A DNA stretch of 64,000 nucleotides, taken from contig JADKKC010000016.1 of assembly GCA_016720685.1 (NCBI GenBank), forward strand, positions 16,351 to 80,350. The letters run 5' to 3'. A program made the translations under genes and the position numbers. The stretch's first letter is position 1; each line of letters opens with the position of its first letter. A model generated the notes under the pieces. The model was given only the letters and a program-made list of their open reading frames with translations. It had not been told where the DNA came from and ran no database searches. Of the stretch, positions 9,153-17,800 are shown piece by piece. Origin of the DNA: Zoogloea sp. (GTDB taxonomy: Bacteria; Pseudomonadota; Gammaproteobacteria; Burkholderiales; Rhodocyclaceae).

Positions 9153-9425
9153 ATGGCACGGATGGTTAATTGTGTGAAGCTCGGTCGCGAGGCCGAAGGT
9201 CTCGATCTGCCGCCGATTCCCGGCGAGCTCGGCAAGAGGGTCTTCGAAAATGTTTCCAAGGAAGGCTGGCAGCAGTGGGTCAAGCACCAGACCATGCTGA
9301 TCAACGAAAACCGTCTCAACCTGATGGACATCCGCGCCCGCAAGTACCTGGCTGAGCAGATGGAGCGCTACTTCTTTGGTGGCGGTGCGGATCAGGTCAA
9401 CGGCTACGTTCCGCCCAGCAACTGA
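9153..9425 (+). CDS. yggX: Fe(2+)-trafficking / oxidative damage protection protein
   Basis: 90-residue cytoplasmic protein of the YggX family, linked to protection of Fe-S clusters and iron handling. It has the family pattern throughout: RMVNCVKLGREAEGLD near the N-terminus with the conserved cysteine, and WVKHQTMLINENRLNLMD in the middle. GAGGTGA lies about 6 bases before ATG 9153. It is monocistronic, with its own promoter and a strong terminator at 9467-9500. Confidence 0.96.
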   Translation: MARMVNCVKLGREAEGLDLPPIPGELGKRVFENVSKEGWQQWVKHQTMLINENRLNLMDIRARKYLAEQMERYFFGGGADQVNGYVPPSN

Positions 9426-9459
9426 TCGACAGGGGCGAAGTATTTCGCCCCCGCAGCGT

Positions 9460-9780
9460 TCACCTGGAAACGGCCCCGGATTTCGGGGCCGTTTCTTTTT
9501 GGCTGCCGGCTTCGATGCTGTAGAGCCAGGCCAGGAGTTCGGCGACGACCACGTAGAGTTCCGGTGGAATACGCGCGTCCAGGTCGACCTGCATCAGGAG
9601 TGCGACCAGCTCGGGCGATTCGTGGACGTAGACGCCGGCCTCCTTGGCACGGGAGATGATTTCGGTGGCGATCAGGCCGCGCCCCTTGGCGACGACGGTT
9701 GGTGCCGACTGGCCGGCGTTGTAGGCCAGTGCGACGGCTTCGGCGCGCTGCTCGCCGGCGGGGTGCTCGGGGCGGTTCAT
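9460..9780 (-). CDS. flhX: FlhB C-terminal-domain-like protein (FlhX-type)
   Basis: 106 residues resembling only the cytoplasmic end of the flagellar export switch FlhB. It begins just after where the autocleaved NPTH motif would lie and shows AVALAYNAGQSAPTVVAKG and the VYVHESPELVALL helix. No membrane part exists. Such stand-alone proteins can substitute for the cleaved FlhB C-terminal fragment in some bacteria (family knowledge). It overlaps the fliK start by 4 bases, so the two are probably coupled; FlhB and FliK interact in hook-length control, which makes the pairing sensible. Confidence 0.88.
   Translation of the reverse strand: MNRPEHPAGEQRAEAVALAYNAGQSAPTVVAKGRGLIATEIISRAKEAGVYVHESPELVALLMQVDLDARIPPELYVVVAELLAWLYSIEAGSQKETAPKSGAVSR
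9467..9500 (+). terminator. Rho-independent terminator after yggX, inside the flhX 3' coding end
   Basis: A 12-bp perfect stem (9467-9478 with 9484-9495), five-base loop, followed by five T. The same bases encode the last residues of the convergent flhX gene on the minus strand (...KETAPKSGAVSR). Confidence 0.85.
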
Positions 9781-10859
9781 GGTGCGCTCCGGCGTTCGGC
9801 GACGAGGCCGGTCAGTGGAACATTGGCCGCATCGAGGGCGTCGGCCAGGCGACCCTGGGCGCCATCGAGGGTGTCGCGTGTGGCTTCGCTGTCGGCGATC
9901 AGCCGCACTGCCACGCCGGCCGGGGTGAGGTGAAGTTGCGCCTCGACGCCGCCGAGGCTGGGCAGGGTCAGGCGCAGGGTGGTGTTCCAGCGGGGGTCGG
10001 GCTCGCCGTCGTCATTTCGCCGCTCTTGATCCGGCTCCTCGATCTCCCATTCCATGTTTTGCCCAGGCCACACTTGCCCCTGCCAGACGATGTGCTGGGT
10101 GGCGATGGCGTCGAGTTGCTGATGCACCAGGGGCAGCAGGCGCTCGGGCATCGGTGCTGCCTGCTCGGCCTGGGGGCGAGTGGGGGCGCCGGACGGGCTT
10201 TCTGCGGTTTCGGTGCTGCCGGGCGCAAGGTAGGGTGTGGTTTCCGTTACGGCGGCACGGGCGGCGGCGGAGATCGCGGCCTTGCCCTGGGGTTCCAGCT
10301 GCAGGGTGGCGGTGTCGATCTGTCCGGCGAGCCAGCGGGCCTGGTGGGATTCATAGAACAGGCCGCTTTGCTGCACGGCGCCGGCGAGGTTCGCGGCCAG
10401 GGTTGACGCCGCGCCGGCGCCTTGCGGTGCAGCGGGGAGCAGCGCCGCACCGCCGTTGAGGCGCGGCGTTTCGGGCGCCGGCTGGCCGGTGAGCAGAAAA
10501 CCGATCAGCTTGCCGGCCTGGCTCAGGGCTGGCCGGCTGGCGGCTTCGTTCGCAGGTGGCGCGAGGGTCGCAAAAACAGCCTTCGGCGTGACGTGGCTGA
10601 CGACGAGTTCGAGCGTGTCGCCGGCTTTGACGGACTGGGGAAGTGCGAGGGTGACTTCGCGGCCTTCCACTTGTGCCAGGAAGGTCTTGTCCGGGCGGGC
10701 GGTTTGCAGGCTGGCGACAATGCGCTGGCCCACCGAGAAATCGGGGAGCTGCCCTGAGATGCCCTTTACACGGGCGAGGGGTGCGACGTTGGGCTCACCG
10801 GAGAAAAAGCTTGCTTCGGTGAGCATCCGCAGGCGGGAGGCGAGGTCGCCGGGAATCAT
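9777..10859 (-). CDS. fliK: Flagellar hook-length control protein FliK-like
   Basis: 360 residues. A long Ala/Pro/Gln-rich middle is followed by a C-terminal Flg_hook-type domain (about 265-350: WNTTLRLTLPSLGGVEAQLH and LIADSEATRDTLDG) that in FliK acts on the export switch. The N-terminus is an unusual folded segment (VGQRIVASLQTARPDKTFLA, VKAGDTLELVVSHV). It lies far from hook genes, in the filament cluster, paired with flhX. It may be a second FliK-like protein rather than the main ruler. Confidence 0.8.
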   Translation of the reverse strand: MIPGDLASRLRMLTEASFFSGEPNVAPLARVKGISGQLPDFSVGQRIVASLQTARPDKTFLAQVEGREVTLALPQSVKAGDTLELVVSHVTPKAVFATLAPPANEAASRPALSQAGKLIGFLLTGQPAPETPRLNGGAALLPAAPQGAGAASTLAANLAGAVQQSGLFYESHQARWLAGQIDTATLQLEPQGKAAISAAARAAVTETTPYLAPGSTETAESPSGAPTRPQAEQAAPMPERLLPLVHQQLDAIATQHIVWQGQVWPGQNMEWEIEEPDQERRNDDGEPDPRWNTTLRLTLPSLGGVEAQLHLTPAGVAVRLIADSEATRDTLDGAQGRLADALDAANVPLTGLVAERRSAP

Positions 10860-10892
10860 GACGCGGCCTGATCAGCCCGCCCGCTGTGCGGG

Positions 10893-11249
10893 TCAGGTGC
10901 GGGAGCTGGTGTCGCTGTCGTCGTAGGCGCTGCGCAGCTTGCGTTCGCGTGCGCCGCCGGACAGCATCTGTCGGACGCTGTCCATCCACGGTTCGGTATG
11001 GACACGGACTTCCTTGTCGTCATTGAGGATGCGCCGGATCAGGGCGACCTTCTTGGCCCGTTCGTCTTCGGACATGCGCTTTGCCGCGCGGCCCTGGAAA
11101 CCCAGGGCTTCTTCCGTGCCCATGCGGTCGCGCAGGGAGGCGACCTGATTCTCGAGGTGGGTGAGGCGATCCCAGTCGTTGGCGCGGGCGGCATCCACCA
11201 TTTCGGTGGAGTAGTTGCTCATCTGTTCCAGGAGGGCGAGGGAACTCAT
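10893..11249 (-). CDS. fliT: Flagellar protein FliT
   Basis: 118-residue, mostly helical protein in the position and size of FliT, the export chaperone of the filament cap FliD. It opens MSSLALLEQMSNYSTEMVDA and has a conserved Trp-Asp-Arg helix (NDWDRLTHLENQVASLRDRM). It follows fliS by 18 bases. Sequence similarity within FliT is always weak, so gene order carries much of the call. Confidence 0.8.
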   Translation of the reverse strand: MSSLALLEQMSNYSTEMVDAARANDWDRLTHLENQVASLRDRMGTEEALGFQGRAAKRMSEDERAKKVALIRRILNDDKEVRVHTEPWMDSVRQMLSGGARERKLRSAYDDSDTSSRT

Positions 11250-11267
11250 GAAATGTCTCCGGCAGTC

Positions 11268-11681
11268 TTAGCGGTTGGCCTGGTCGGTGTTGCCGATCGA
11301 TTCCCAGGCGCCTTTCAGTTCAGTGAGCAGCTTGATGACTTCTTCCATCGCGGGCTGGCTGTTATGCAGGTTAGCGTAGAGCAGACGCTGAGTCATGTAG
11401 TCGTAAAGGGCGCCGAGGCGCTCCGCGAGATCACCGCCTGCTTCGTAGTCGAGACTGACCTTGAGGCCGTTCAGAATGATCTCGATGGCCTTGGAAATGG
11501 CTGAGCCCTTGGCGGGAATGTCCTTTTTTTCGAGGGCGATCACGGCCGTGCCGACCTGCAGCAGAGCCCCTTCGAAAAGCATCAGGATCAGTTTGTGGGG
11601 GTCGGCGGTGGATATTCCGGTTTCGACGCCGACTGCGCTATAGGCGGCGGCTCCTCTACGGGCGGCGAGGCCAAAAGACAT
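11268..11681 (-). CDS. fliS: Flagellar export chaperone FliS
   Basis: 137-residue flagellin chaperone that prevents premature filament assembly. Family features are the N-terminal AYSAVGVETGISTADPHKLI segment, the LMLFEGALLQV helix and YDYMTQRLLYANLHN. It sits between fliD and fliT, the standard order. Confidence 0.93.
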   Translation of the reverse strand: MSFGLAARRGAAAYSAVGVETGISTADPHKLILMLFEGALLQVGTAVIALEKKDIPAKGSAISKAIEIILNGLKVSLDYEAGGDLAERLGALYDYMTQRLLYANLHNSQPAMEEVIKLLTELKGAWESIGNTDQANR

Positions 11682-11734
11682 CTGGTTGTTCTCCGGTCCG
11701 GCTTAGTTGTTGGCCATTATATTGTTGAGCATGT

Positions 11735-13120
11735 TCAGTAGTTGCTAAGCATGCTCAGTTGCTGGGTCAGGTAGCTGCTGGTGGTGCTCATGCTCGCCAT
11801 CGCGGTGTCGAGGGCGGTGAACTTCGCCCGGTAGGTTTTTTCGATGGAGGTCAGGCGGGTTTCGAACGAATCGATCTGCCGGCTCATCATTTTCACGCTG
11901 CTGCTCAGGCCGTCGCTACGGCTGGAAATGACGCCGTTCGTGGCGAGCAGCGCGGTTGTGGTGGTTTTCAAGGCGTCGCCGTAGGCGCCGATCACGGCAG
12001 CCGTGGCGGCAAAGTTGGCGCTGGCGGCCTTGTCGAAGCGGGCGCCATCAAGCTTGAGGCTGCCGTCGGTCTGGAAGGAGATGCCGATCTCGCTGAGCGA
12101 CTTGTAGGTGGCGCTGCTGAGGCTGTCGGGGCTGCCGCCAACGGCAGTGCGCAATTGCGACTGGACGCTGCGCAGGGTCGAGTCGCCGTTGAGTACGGCG
12201 CCCGTCTTGGTGGCGGCGTTGTAGGCGCCGAGGCTTTTCAGTGACGAGTTGATGCTGTTGTAGGCGGTGATGAAGGTGTCGAGCTTGCTCTTCAGATCGG
12301 TGTTGTCGCGGGCCACCGTGATGGTTGTCGTGCCGGTCTTGGTCAGGTCGAGGGTGACACCGTCGATGGCATTGCTGATCGTGTTGCCGGTGGTGGCAAT
12401 CGACACGCCCTGGATTTTCACGGCGGCGTCGGTGGCGGCCTGGGTTTGCGTGAAGGCGCTCGACGCGGCGATTGGTGTGCCGGGGGCTGCCGGGTCGATG
12501 AAGGTGGCGGTGCCGGAAATGCTGACTGCGCCGGCGGTGCCGCCGCTGCTGGCGGTGAGCAGCAGGTTCTGTTTGCCGCTGGTGTCGGTGACGATGGTGG
12601 CGCTGACACCGGCTGCTGCGTTGTTGATGGCATCGCGAACGCCGGAAAGGGTGTTCTGGCTGCTGTCGAGGGTGATGTCGACAGGGGTGCCGCCTTTGGT
12701 GAGCGTCAGTGTGCGCGTGCTGTCGGTGCCGAAATCGAGGACAGGGTCGCCGGCAGCGTAGGTTGTGCCGAGGGCCTGGCGCTGGGTGGTGGCGAGGGCC
12801 GTGACTTCAAGGGAGTAGGTGCCGGCAACCGCAGTGCTGCTGGTTGTTGCCGTGGCAATGGTCGCGTCGGCAAGGCTTGCCTTGAAACCGGCAAACGCCG
12901 CCGTCGCCGACTGGCCGATTGCCGGAGTGAGGGCCTTGGCGGCAGTTTGCAGCGTGGAGATCGAGCTCTTGAGCGAGCCCAGGGCCGAAATCTTCGATTC
13001 GAAGCTGGTCTGCCGGCTCTGGAGCTTGGTGAGGGGCTGTTTCTCGACCGACATCAGCGAGCTGACAAGGGATTCGACGTTGATGCCGGAGCCGATTCCT
13101 GCTGATGAGATTGTGGCCAT
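11735..13120 (-). CDS. fliD: Flagellar filament cap protein
   Basis: 461 residues, the cap that folds flagellin at the filament tip. The N-terminal region (ISSAGIGSGINVESLVSSLM, then EKQPLTKLQSRQTSFESKIS) and the C-terminal coiled region (DSFETRLTSIEKTYRAKFTA) match FliD_N and FliD_C. The variable middle is Ala/Thr/Ser-rich. A sigma-28-like promoter lies 39 bases upstream. Confidence 0.95.
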   Translation of the reverse strand: MATISSAGIGSGINVESLVSSLMSVEKQPLTKLQSRQTSFESKISALGSLKSSISTLQTAAKALTPAIGQSATAAFAGFKASLADATIATATTSSTAVAGTYSLEVTALATTQRQALGTTYAAGDPVLDFGTDSTRTLTLTKGGTPVDITLDSSQNTLSGVRDAINNAAAGVSATIVTDTSGKQNLLLTASSGGTAGAVSISGTATFIDPAAPGTPIAASSAFTQTQAATDAAVKIQGVSIATTGNTISNAIDGVTLDLTKTGTTTITVARDNTDLKSKLDTFITAYNSINSSLKSLGAYNAATKTGAVLNGDSTLRSVQSQLRTAVGGSPDSLSSATYKSLSEIGISFQTDGSLKLDGARFDKAASANFAATAAVIGAYGDALKTTTTALLATNGVISSRSDGLSSSVKMMSRQIDSFETRLTSIEKTYRAKFTALDTAMASMSTTSSYLTQQLSMLSNY

Positions 13121-13158
13121 GATGCACCCCTTGTATTGCTGTGTTGCGGTTTGCTGGG

Positions 13159-13185
13159 ATTACGGCCTTGCCCGGAAGAACTTGA
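13159..13185 (-). promoter_or_regulatory. Sigma-28 (FliA) promoter for fliD
   Basis: On the minus strand: TCAAGTTC, 11 bases, GCCGTAAT, against the FliA consensus TAAAGTTT-N11-GCCGATAA. Exact spacing, about 39 bases from the fliD start. This gives fliDSTK-flhX their own late-class promoter. Confidence 0.7.
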
Positions 13186-13300
13186 GCATTGCGGTAGGGC
13201 TAAAGTGAATTGGCATTGTGCGTGCCAGGTTCCGCGCGGCCTCCAGCAAGGCAGAATTCGTTGGCGCCAGGGGTGAGTCTGGCGACCGGTGGCGTTGGCC

Positions 13301-13669
13301 TCAGGCTCGTTGCTTGATGAGCAGACCCTGCAATTTGTCGAGGGCCTTGGCAATGTCCAGCACTTCTTCGGTCGGAATCTGGCGAATCGTTTTTTTCGAC
13401 TCGGTATCGATCACCTTGACGATGGATACGCCGAGATCTTCGTCGATGGAGAACTGCAGGCTGTTGGCTGTTTTCTCGATGACGTCCTGGATCTGCTTGA
13501 CCGCCTGGTTGAGTTGCTCTCTGCTCGGGGGCGCGGCCTTGGCTGCCTGGGCTTTGCCGGCTTCGAGAGACGCATCGACCGGGCGTGCCGTACCCGTTCC
13601 GGCAGAGATCTGGACGGGCGGCGTGTATTGCCCGGCGCTTGCGCCGACTGACTGGATGCTCATGTTCAT
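13301..13669 (-). CDS. flaG: Flagellar protein FlaG
   Basis: 122 residues with a disordered Ala-rich N-terminal half and the conserved FlaG C-terminus: LQFSIDEDLGVSIVKVIDTE, then IRQIPTEEVLDIAKALDKL. FlaG limits filament length in several genera. It lies between fliC and fliD; no separate promoter was found, so it may be read from fliC. Confidence 0.9.
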   Translation of the reverse strand: MNMSIQSVGASAGQYTPPVQISAGTGTARPVDASLEAGKAQAAKAAPPSREQLNQAVKQIQDVIEKTANSLQFSIDEDLGVSIVKVIDTESKKTIRQIPTEEVLDIAKALDKLQGLLIKQRA

Positions 13670-13738
13670 CTCCCGCGTGTGTCAAGGGCACCTCCACCGT
13701 TTGGGAGGCGGCGCCCGTGAGGTTGTGCTTGGAACTTG

Positions 13739-14557
13739 TTACCTGAGCAGGGACAGCACGTTGTTCGGCATGCTGTTGGCCTGCGAGACCATCGCGGTGC
13801 CAGCCTGCTGGAGAATCTGGGCGCGGGTCATGTTGGCGGTTTCCTGGGCGAAGTCGGCGTCCATGATCCGGCCGCGGGCTGCCTGGGCGTTTTCGGACGC
13901 AACCTGCAGGGTATCCACCACCGAGCTGAAGCGGTTCTGCACGGCACCCCAGGTGGCGCGGGCGGTGTTCAGGGCGGTCAGCTGCTTGTCGATGTCGCCG
14001 ATTGCTGCGGATGCGGCAGAGGCTCCAGAAACGCTGCCGCCACCCGAGACGGCTGACAGCGAGACGCTGCTGGCCTGCACGGTGATCTGGTCGGTGGCGG
14101 CCGTGCCTGCGCCAACCTGGAAGGCGGTGCTGCCGCTACCGTTGAGGACGGACTGGCCGTTGAAGGTGGTGCCGCTCACGACGCGGTTGATTTCAGCGGA
14201 AAGCTGCTGGTATTCCGTATCCAGGTTGCCGCGGTCGCCGCTGGTGTAGGTTCCGTTGGCCGATTGCACCGCCAGTTCGCGCATCCGTTGGAGGTTGTCG
14301 GTCACGGCCTGCATCGCGCTTTCAGCGGTCTGTGCCATCGAGATGCCGTCGTTCGCGTTGCGGATCGCGACGTTGAAGCCCTTGGCCTGCGAGTTCATGC
14401 GGTCGGCAATGGCCAGGCCCGCGGCGTCGTCCTTGGCGCTATTGACGCGCAGACCTGAGGACAGACGCTGAACCGACAATGCCAGGCTGGACTGGGAGGT
14501 TGTGAGGTTGCGTTGCGCGTTGAGCGACATCGCATTGGTGTTGATTGTGGCAGCCAT
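13739..14557 (-). CDS. fliC: Flagellin
   Basis: 272-residue filament protein, short for a flagellin. The conserved D0/D1 ends are intact: MAATINTNAMSLNAQRNLTT and LSSGLRVNSAKDDAAGLAIA at the N-terminus, ARGRIMDADFAQETANMTRA at the C-terminus. The surface-exposed middle is reduced and rich in Ser, Thr, Ala and Gly, suitable for O-glycosylation by the adjacent cluster. AAGGAG lies upstream of ATG 14557. Confidence 0.97.
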   Translation of the reverse strand: MAATINTNAMSLNAQRNLTTSQSSLALSVQRLSSGLRVNSAKDDAAGLAIADRMNSQAKGFNVAIRNANDGISMAQTAESAMQAVTDNLQRMRELAVQSANGTYTSGDRGNLDTEYQQLSAEINRVVSGTTFNGQSVLNGSGSTAFQVGAGTAATDQITVQASSVSLSAVSGGGSVSGASAASAAIGDIDKQLTALNTARATWGAVQNRFSSVVDTLQVASENAQAARGRIMDADFAQETANMTRAQILQQAGTAMVSQANSMPNNVLSLLR

Positions 14558-14650
14558 TATGAATCTCCTTAATTCCGTTCAAGATAAGCGTTTCGGCTTA
14601 ACTTTGGTTCGCCTTGCCCGGTGTGTGTAAGGCAACCGCCGTTGAAATCA

Positions 14651-14677
14651 TTAACGGAGATGGCCGCGCGGACTTTA
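14651..14677 (-). promoter_or_regulatory. Sigma-28 (FliA) promoter for fliC
   Basis: On the minus strand: TAAAGTCC, 11 bases, TCCGTTAA (consensus TAAAGTTT-N11-GCCGATAA). It gives a leader of roughly 85 bases. The rest of the 14558-14869 gap is T-rich around 14680-14700 and holds nothing else I recognise. Confidence 0.7.
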
Positions 14678-14869
14678 GATTTTTTTTGATTTTTTTGTAG
14701 GCTTCTGGCCTACAGATTCTGGCCGGATTACCGCTTGGCTTTTTATAGCGGCCCTGAAAATCAAAGCTTTAGCGTCGAGTTTGTAAAAGGATTTCAGTGG
14801 CGGGTCGTCGATCCGCCGGGAAAAACCGGCAGGTCGACGACGTGCTTTCAGGCTGGTGATCGAAGTGCT

Positions 14870-17800
14870 TCAAGGCCCGTAGGCGGCAAACCAGCATGCT
14901 GCATGGTTTTCCAGGATGAAGCGGTTTTTCACCCAGGTTTGCAGCGCGAGACCGGCCGCGCGGAGGGCTTCGGGTTCGGCCAGTTGTTCGCGGATCGTGG
15001 TGATCCACTTTTCCGGGTCGTTGGGTAGCCGGGTAACCGGTGCATTCTGGTAGGGGTAGATGTCGGTGCAGATGACGGGCCAGCCCATCGCGCCGTATTC
15101 AAGCAGCCGCAGGTTGCTCTTGGCTTCGTTGAAGGCGTGGATTTCGAGTGGCGCGATGGCCAGGTCGAGGTCGAGCCGGGACATTGCCCTGGGGTAGGCG
15201 CGAAAATCCAGCTCGAACCCGTGGTGCTCGTGAACAAAGGGCTTGAGCGGTTCCGGGCACATGCCCATGAAGATCCAGTCCACTTCGTCGGCGAGGGCTT
15301 CGACCACCGGGTAGATGAGTTCCAGGTCGCCTTGGTGCTGCTGGGCGCCGGCCCAGCCGACGCGCGGCTTTCTGCGCGGCAGGCGGGGTGGCTGTACCTC
15401 GCCCCACAGGCTCCATTCGAGGCAGTTGGGCATGACCTGGATGTCTTCGATCATGTCGGCGCACAGGTCGGCCAGCGGCTGGGTGCTTACGACAAGGCGG
15501 TCGGCGAGCCTCAGGGTTCGACGCAGGCGCGGGCGGGCATCCTTGAAGCCGGCCTTGAAGAAGGAGTTCTTTGCCGGCAGGGCGGTGATCAGGTCGTCAA
15601 TGGTGATGATGCGCCGGATGCCCTTGTTGAAGCGTGCGTAACCTTCGAGTGCGTCGGTCTGGGCGTCGTCCAGGGGCTGGTGCAGGATGATCGCGTCGGG
15701 CTCGGCGCGGGCGACTTCGACGGGGGTCAGGATGCGGACGAAGAAGGCTTTGGGTGGCTCGACGATCATCGTCTGGGCCAGGCCGGCCAGGCCGATGACA
15801 CGCAGGGGTGCCCGCAGGCGGTATTCGCCGGCACCGCCGGTGAGGGGGACACCCATGATGCGGGGCCGGTCGTGGAAGTCGGTGTTCCAGTCGGTGGGGG
15901 CGACGTATTCCGGCGTGTAGTGCACGGTGAGGCTGAGATTGCGGTTGTAGAACGGATCGTTGGCGAGGCGCGGCATCCAGCGGGCCATCAGGGTGTGGTG
16001 ATCGCGGCGGGCGGCGACCACGTCGGCCAGCGCTTCGGCCGGCTGGCGCTGGCGGGCCTTGACGGAGACCGCGCCGTAATGGACCAGCATGGCGCTCGGG
16101 GTCCAGATGGTGCGGAGCTTGAGTGCGCTCATTCGCAGGCTCAGGTCGACGGCGCCGTGCAGGAAGGGCTGGTTTTCGGCATCCATGCCGCCCAGTGCCT
16201 CAAAGGCGCTGCGCCGCACGAGGAGCGCGGAGCCGCTGACGGCGCTGGCCTCCTGGTCGCACAGGGCGCGGCCCATGTAGCCGGGTTCGACGAGTTCGAG
16301 TTCGCCGTCCCAGGGGCTGGCGGCGGTGCCGCGCAGCCCGAGAACCCAGGCGGCGTTCTGGAGTTTGGCGCTTTCGGGGTAGGCGAGGCGGGGGCCGACG
16401 ATGCCGACGTCCGGGCGCTGGGCGAACTCCATCAGGCGGTCCAGCCATTCGTCCTGGACAACGTGGGTGTCGTTGTCGAGGAACAGCAGGTAGTCGCCGC
16501 GGGCCGCCGCCGCACCGGCATTGGCGCCGCGGGAATAGCTGAAATCACCCGGCTGGCGGACGATGCGGACGCGCCCGGCGCCCGGCGCCTCGGTCTGCAG
16601 CCGCTCGAACAGCGCAAGGGCGTCGGGGTCGGTGCTGTCGTTGTCGACGATGACGACTTCGTAGGCGGGGTAGGTGGTGCTGGCGAAGAGGCTGTCCAGC
16701 AGCGGACGCAGGTATTCCTCGCGGTCGCGGGTCTGAATGACGATGCTGACCAGCGGCTGGTCGGGCCAGCGGTAGCGGATATGGCGGGTGCCGAACAGGG
16801 CGCCATCGCGAATGTCGGCATCGAGCCCGTGGCGCTGGAGGTGGGCGGCCACGGCAGCCATTTCGGCTTCGGGGTTCATGGCGCGGGTGGAACTGCGTGG
16901 CAGATGGGCGAGCATCTGGCTGACGTGGCCGATTGCCGCCGGGCCGTGGTGATCGAGCAGGCGCAGGGTGAGGTCGTAGCTTTCGGCGCCGGCGCAGCTG
17001 CCGAAACGGCCGCTCTCCAGGAAGGCCTGCTTCTCGACGAGCACCAGGCTGCCGAAATACGCCATCGAGCGCAGCAGATCCACGTTGAGATCGGGCTTGA
17101 AGAGGGGCGCGGTGTAGCGGTCGTCGGCCTCGCGGGTGTCTTCGTCGACGTAAATCAGGCGCCAGTCGGGGCGGATGTTGATGTAGTCGGCAATGACCTG
17201 CAGCGCGTAGGGCTCGAAGGTGATGCCGGGTATGACCGAGGCGATCCAGTTGCAGGGGGAGGCCGCCGCCATTTCGTCGATGACGTAGGCGATATGCACG
17301 GCGTCCCGGAGGGACAACCACTGGATCTGGTCCGAGCCCTCAAGACCTTCGGGTGGGGAAAGGTCGGTGACGATGGTGATCCGCCATTCGGGGTAAAGCT
17401 GGGCGGCCAGGCTGTCGAGGGTGTCGGCCAGCAGGTTTTCCTCGCCGGCCTTGAGACCGACCAGGATGTGCAGTGCGGGGCGGCTGGTCCAGCGGCGCAC
17501 CATGCGCTCGGCGAGCACGTCGGCATCGATTTCCTGCATCGAGCTGCGGCTCCGCCAGAGGGCGTAATGGGTATCCGCGGCGGACAGGGGCGGCAGGTCC
17601 TCGTCCGCGCCCGAGAGGATCAGGCCGTGATCCGGGTTGCGGCACAGGGCGGCGGCTTCGTCGAGGGACTTGGCGTGAATCACGGCCGGGCTGTACTGGG
17701 GCGTGAAGCGGGCCCGGGCTCTGGCAAAGGCGGGAAATTTTTCGCGAAAGCGCTTTTCGTAGCGCAGCCAGTCGTCGCCAAAATTGCCGCCGGAGCTATG

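Noticed and set aside
13686..13720. GC-rich hairpin between fliC and flaG as a terminator
   Set aside because: A stem can be drawn but no T-run follows on the minus strand; readthrough into flaG seems likely.
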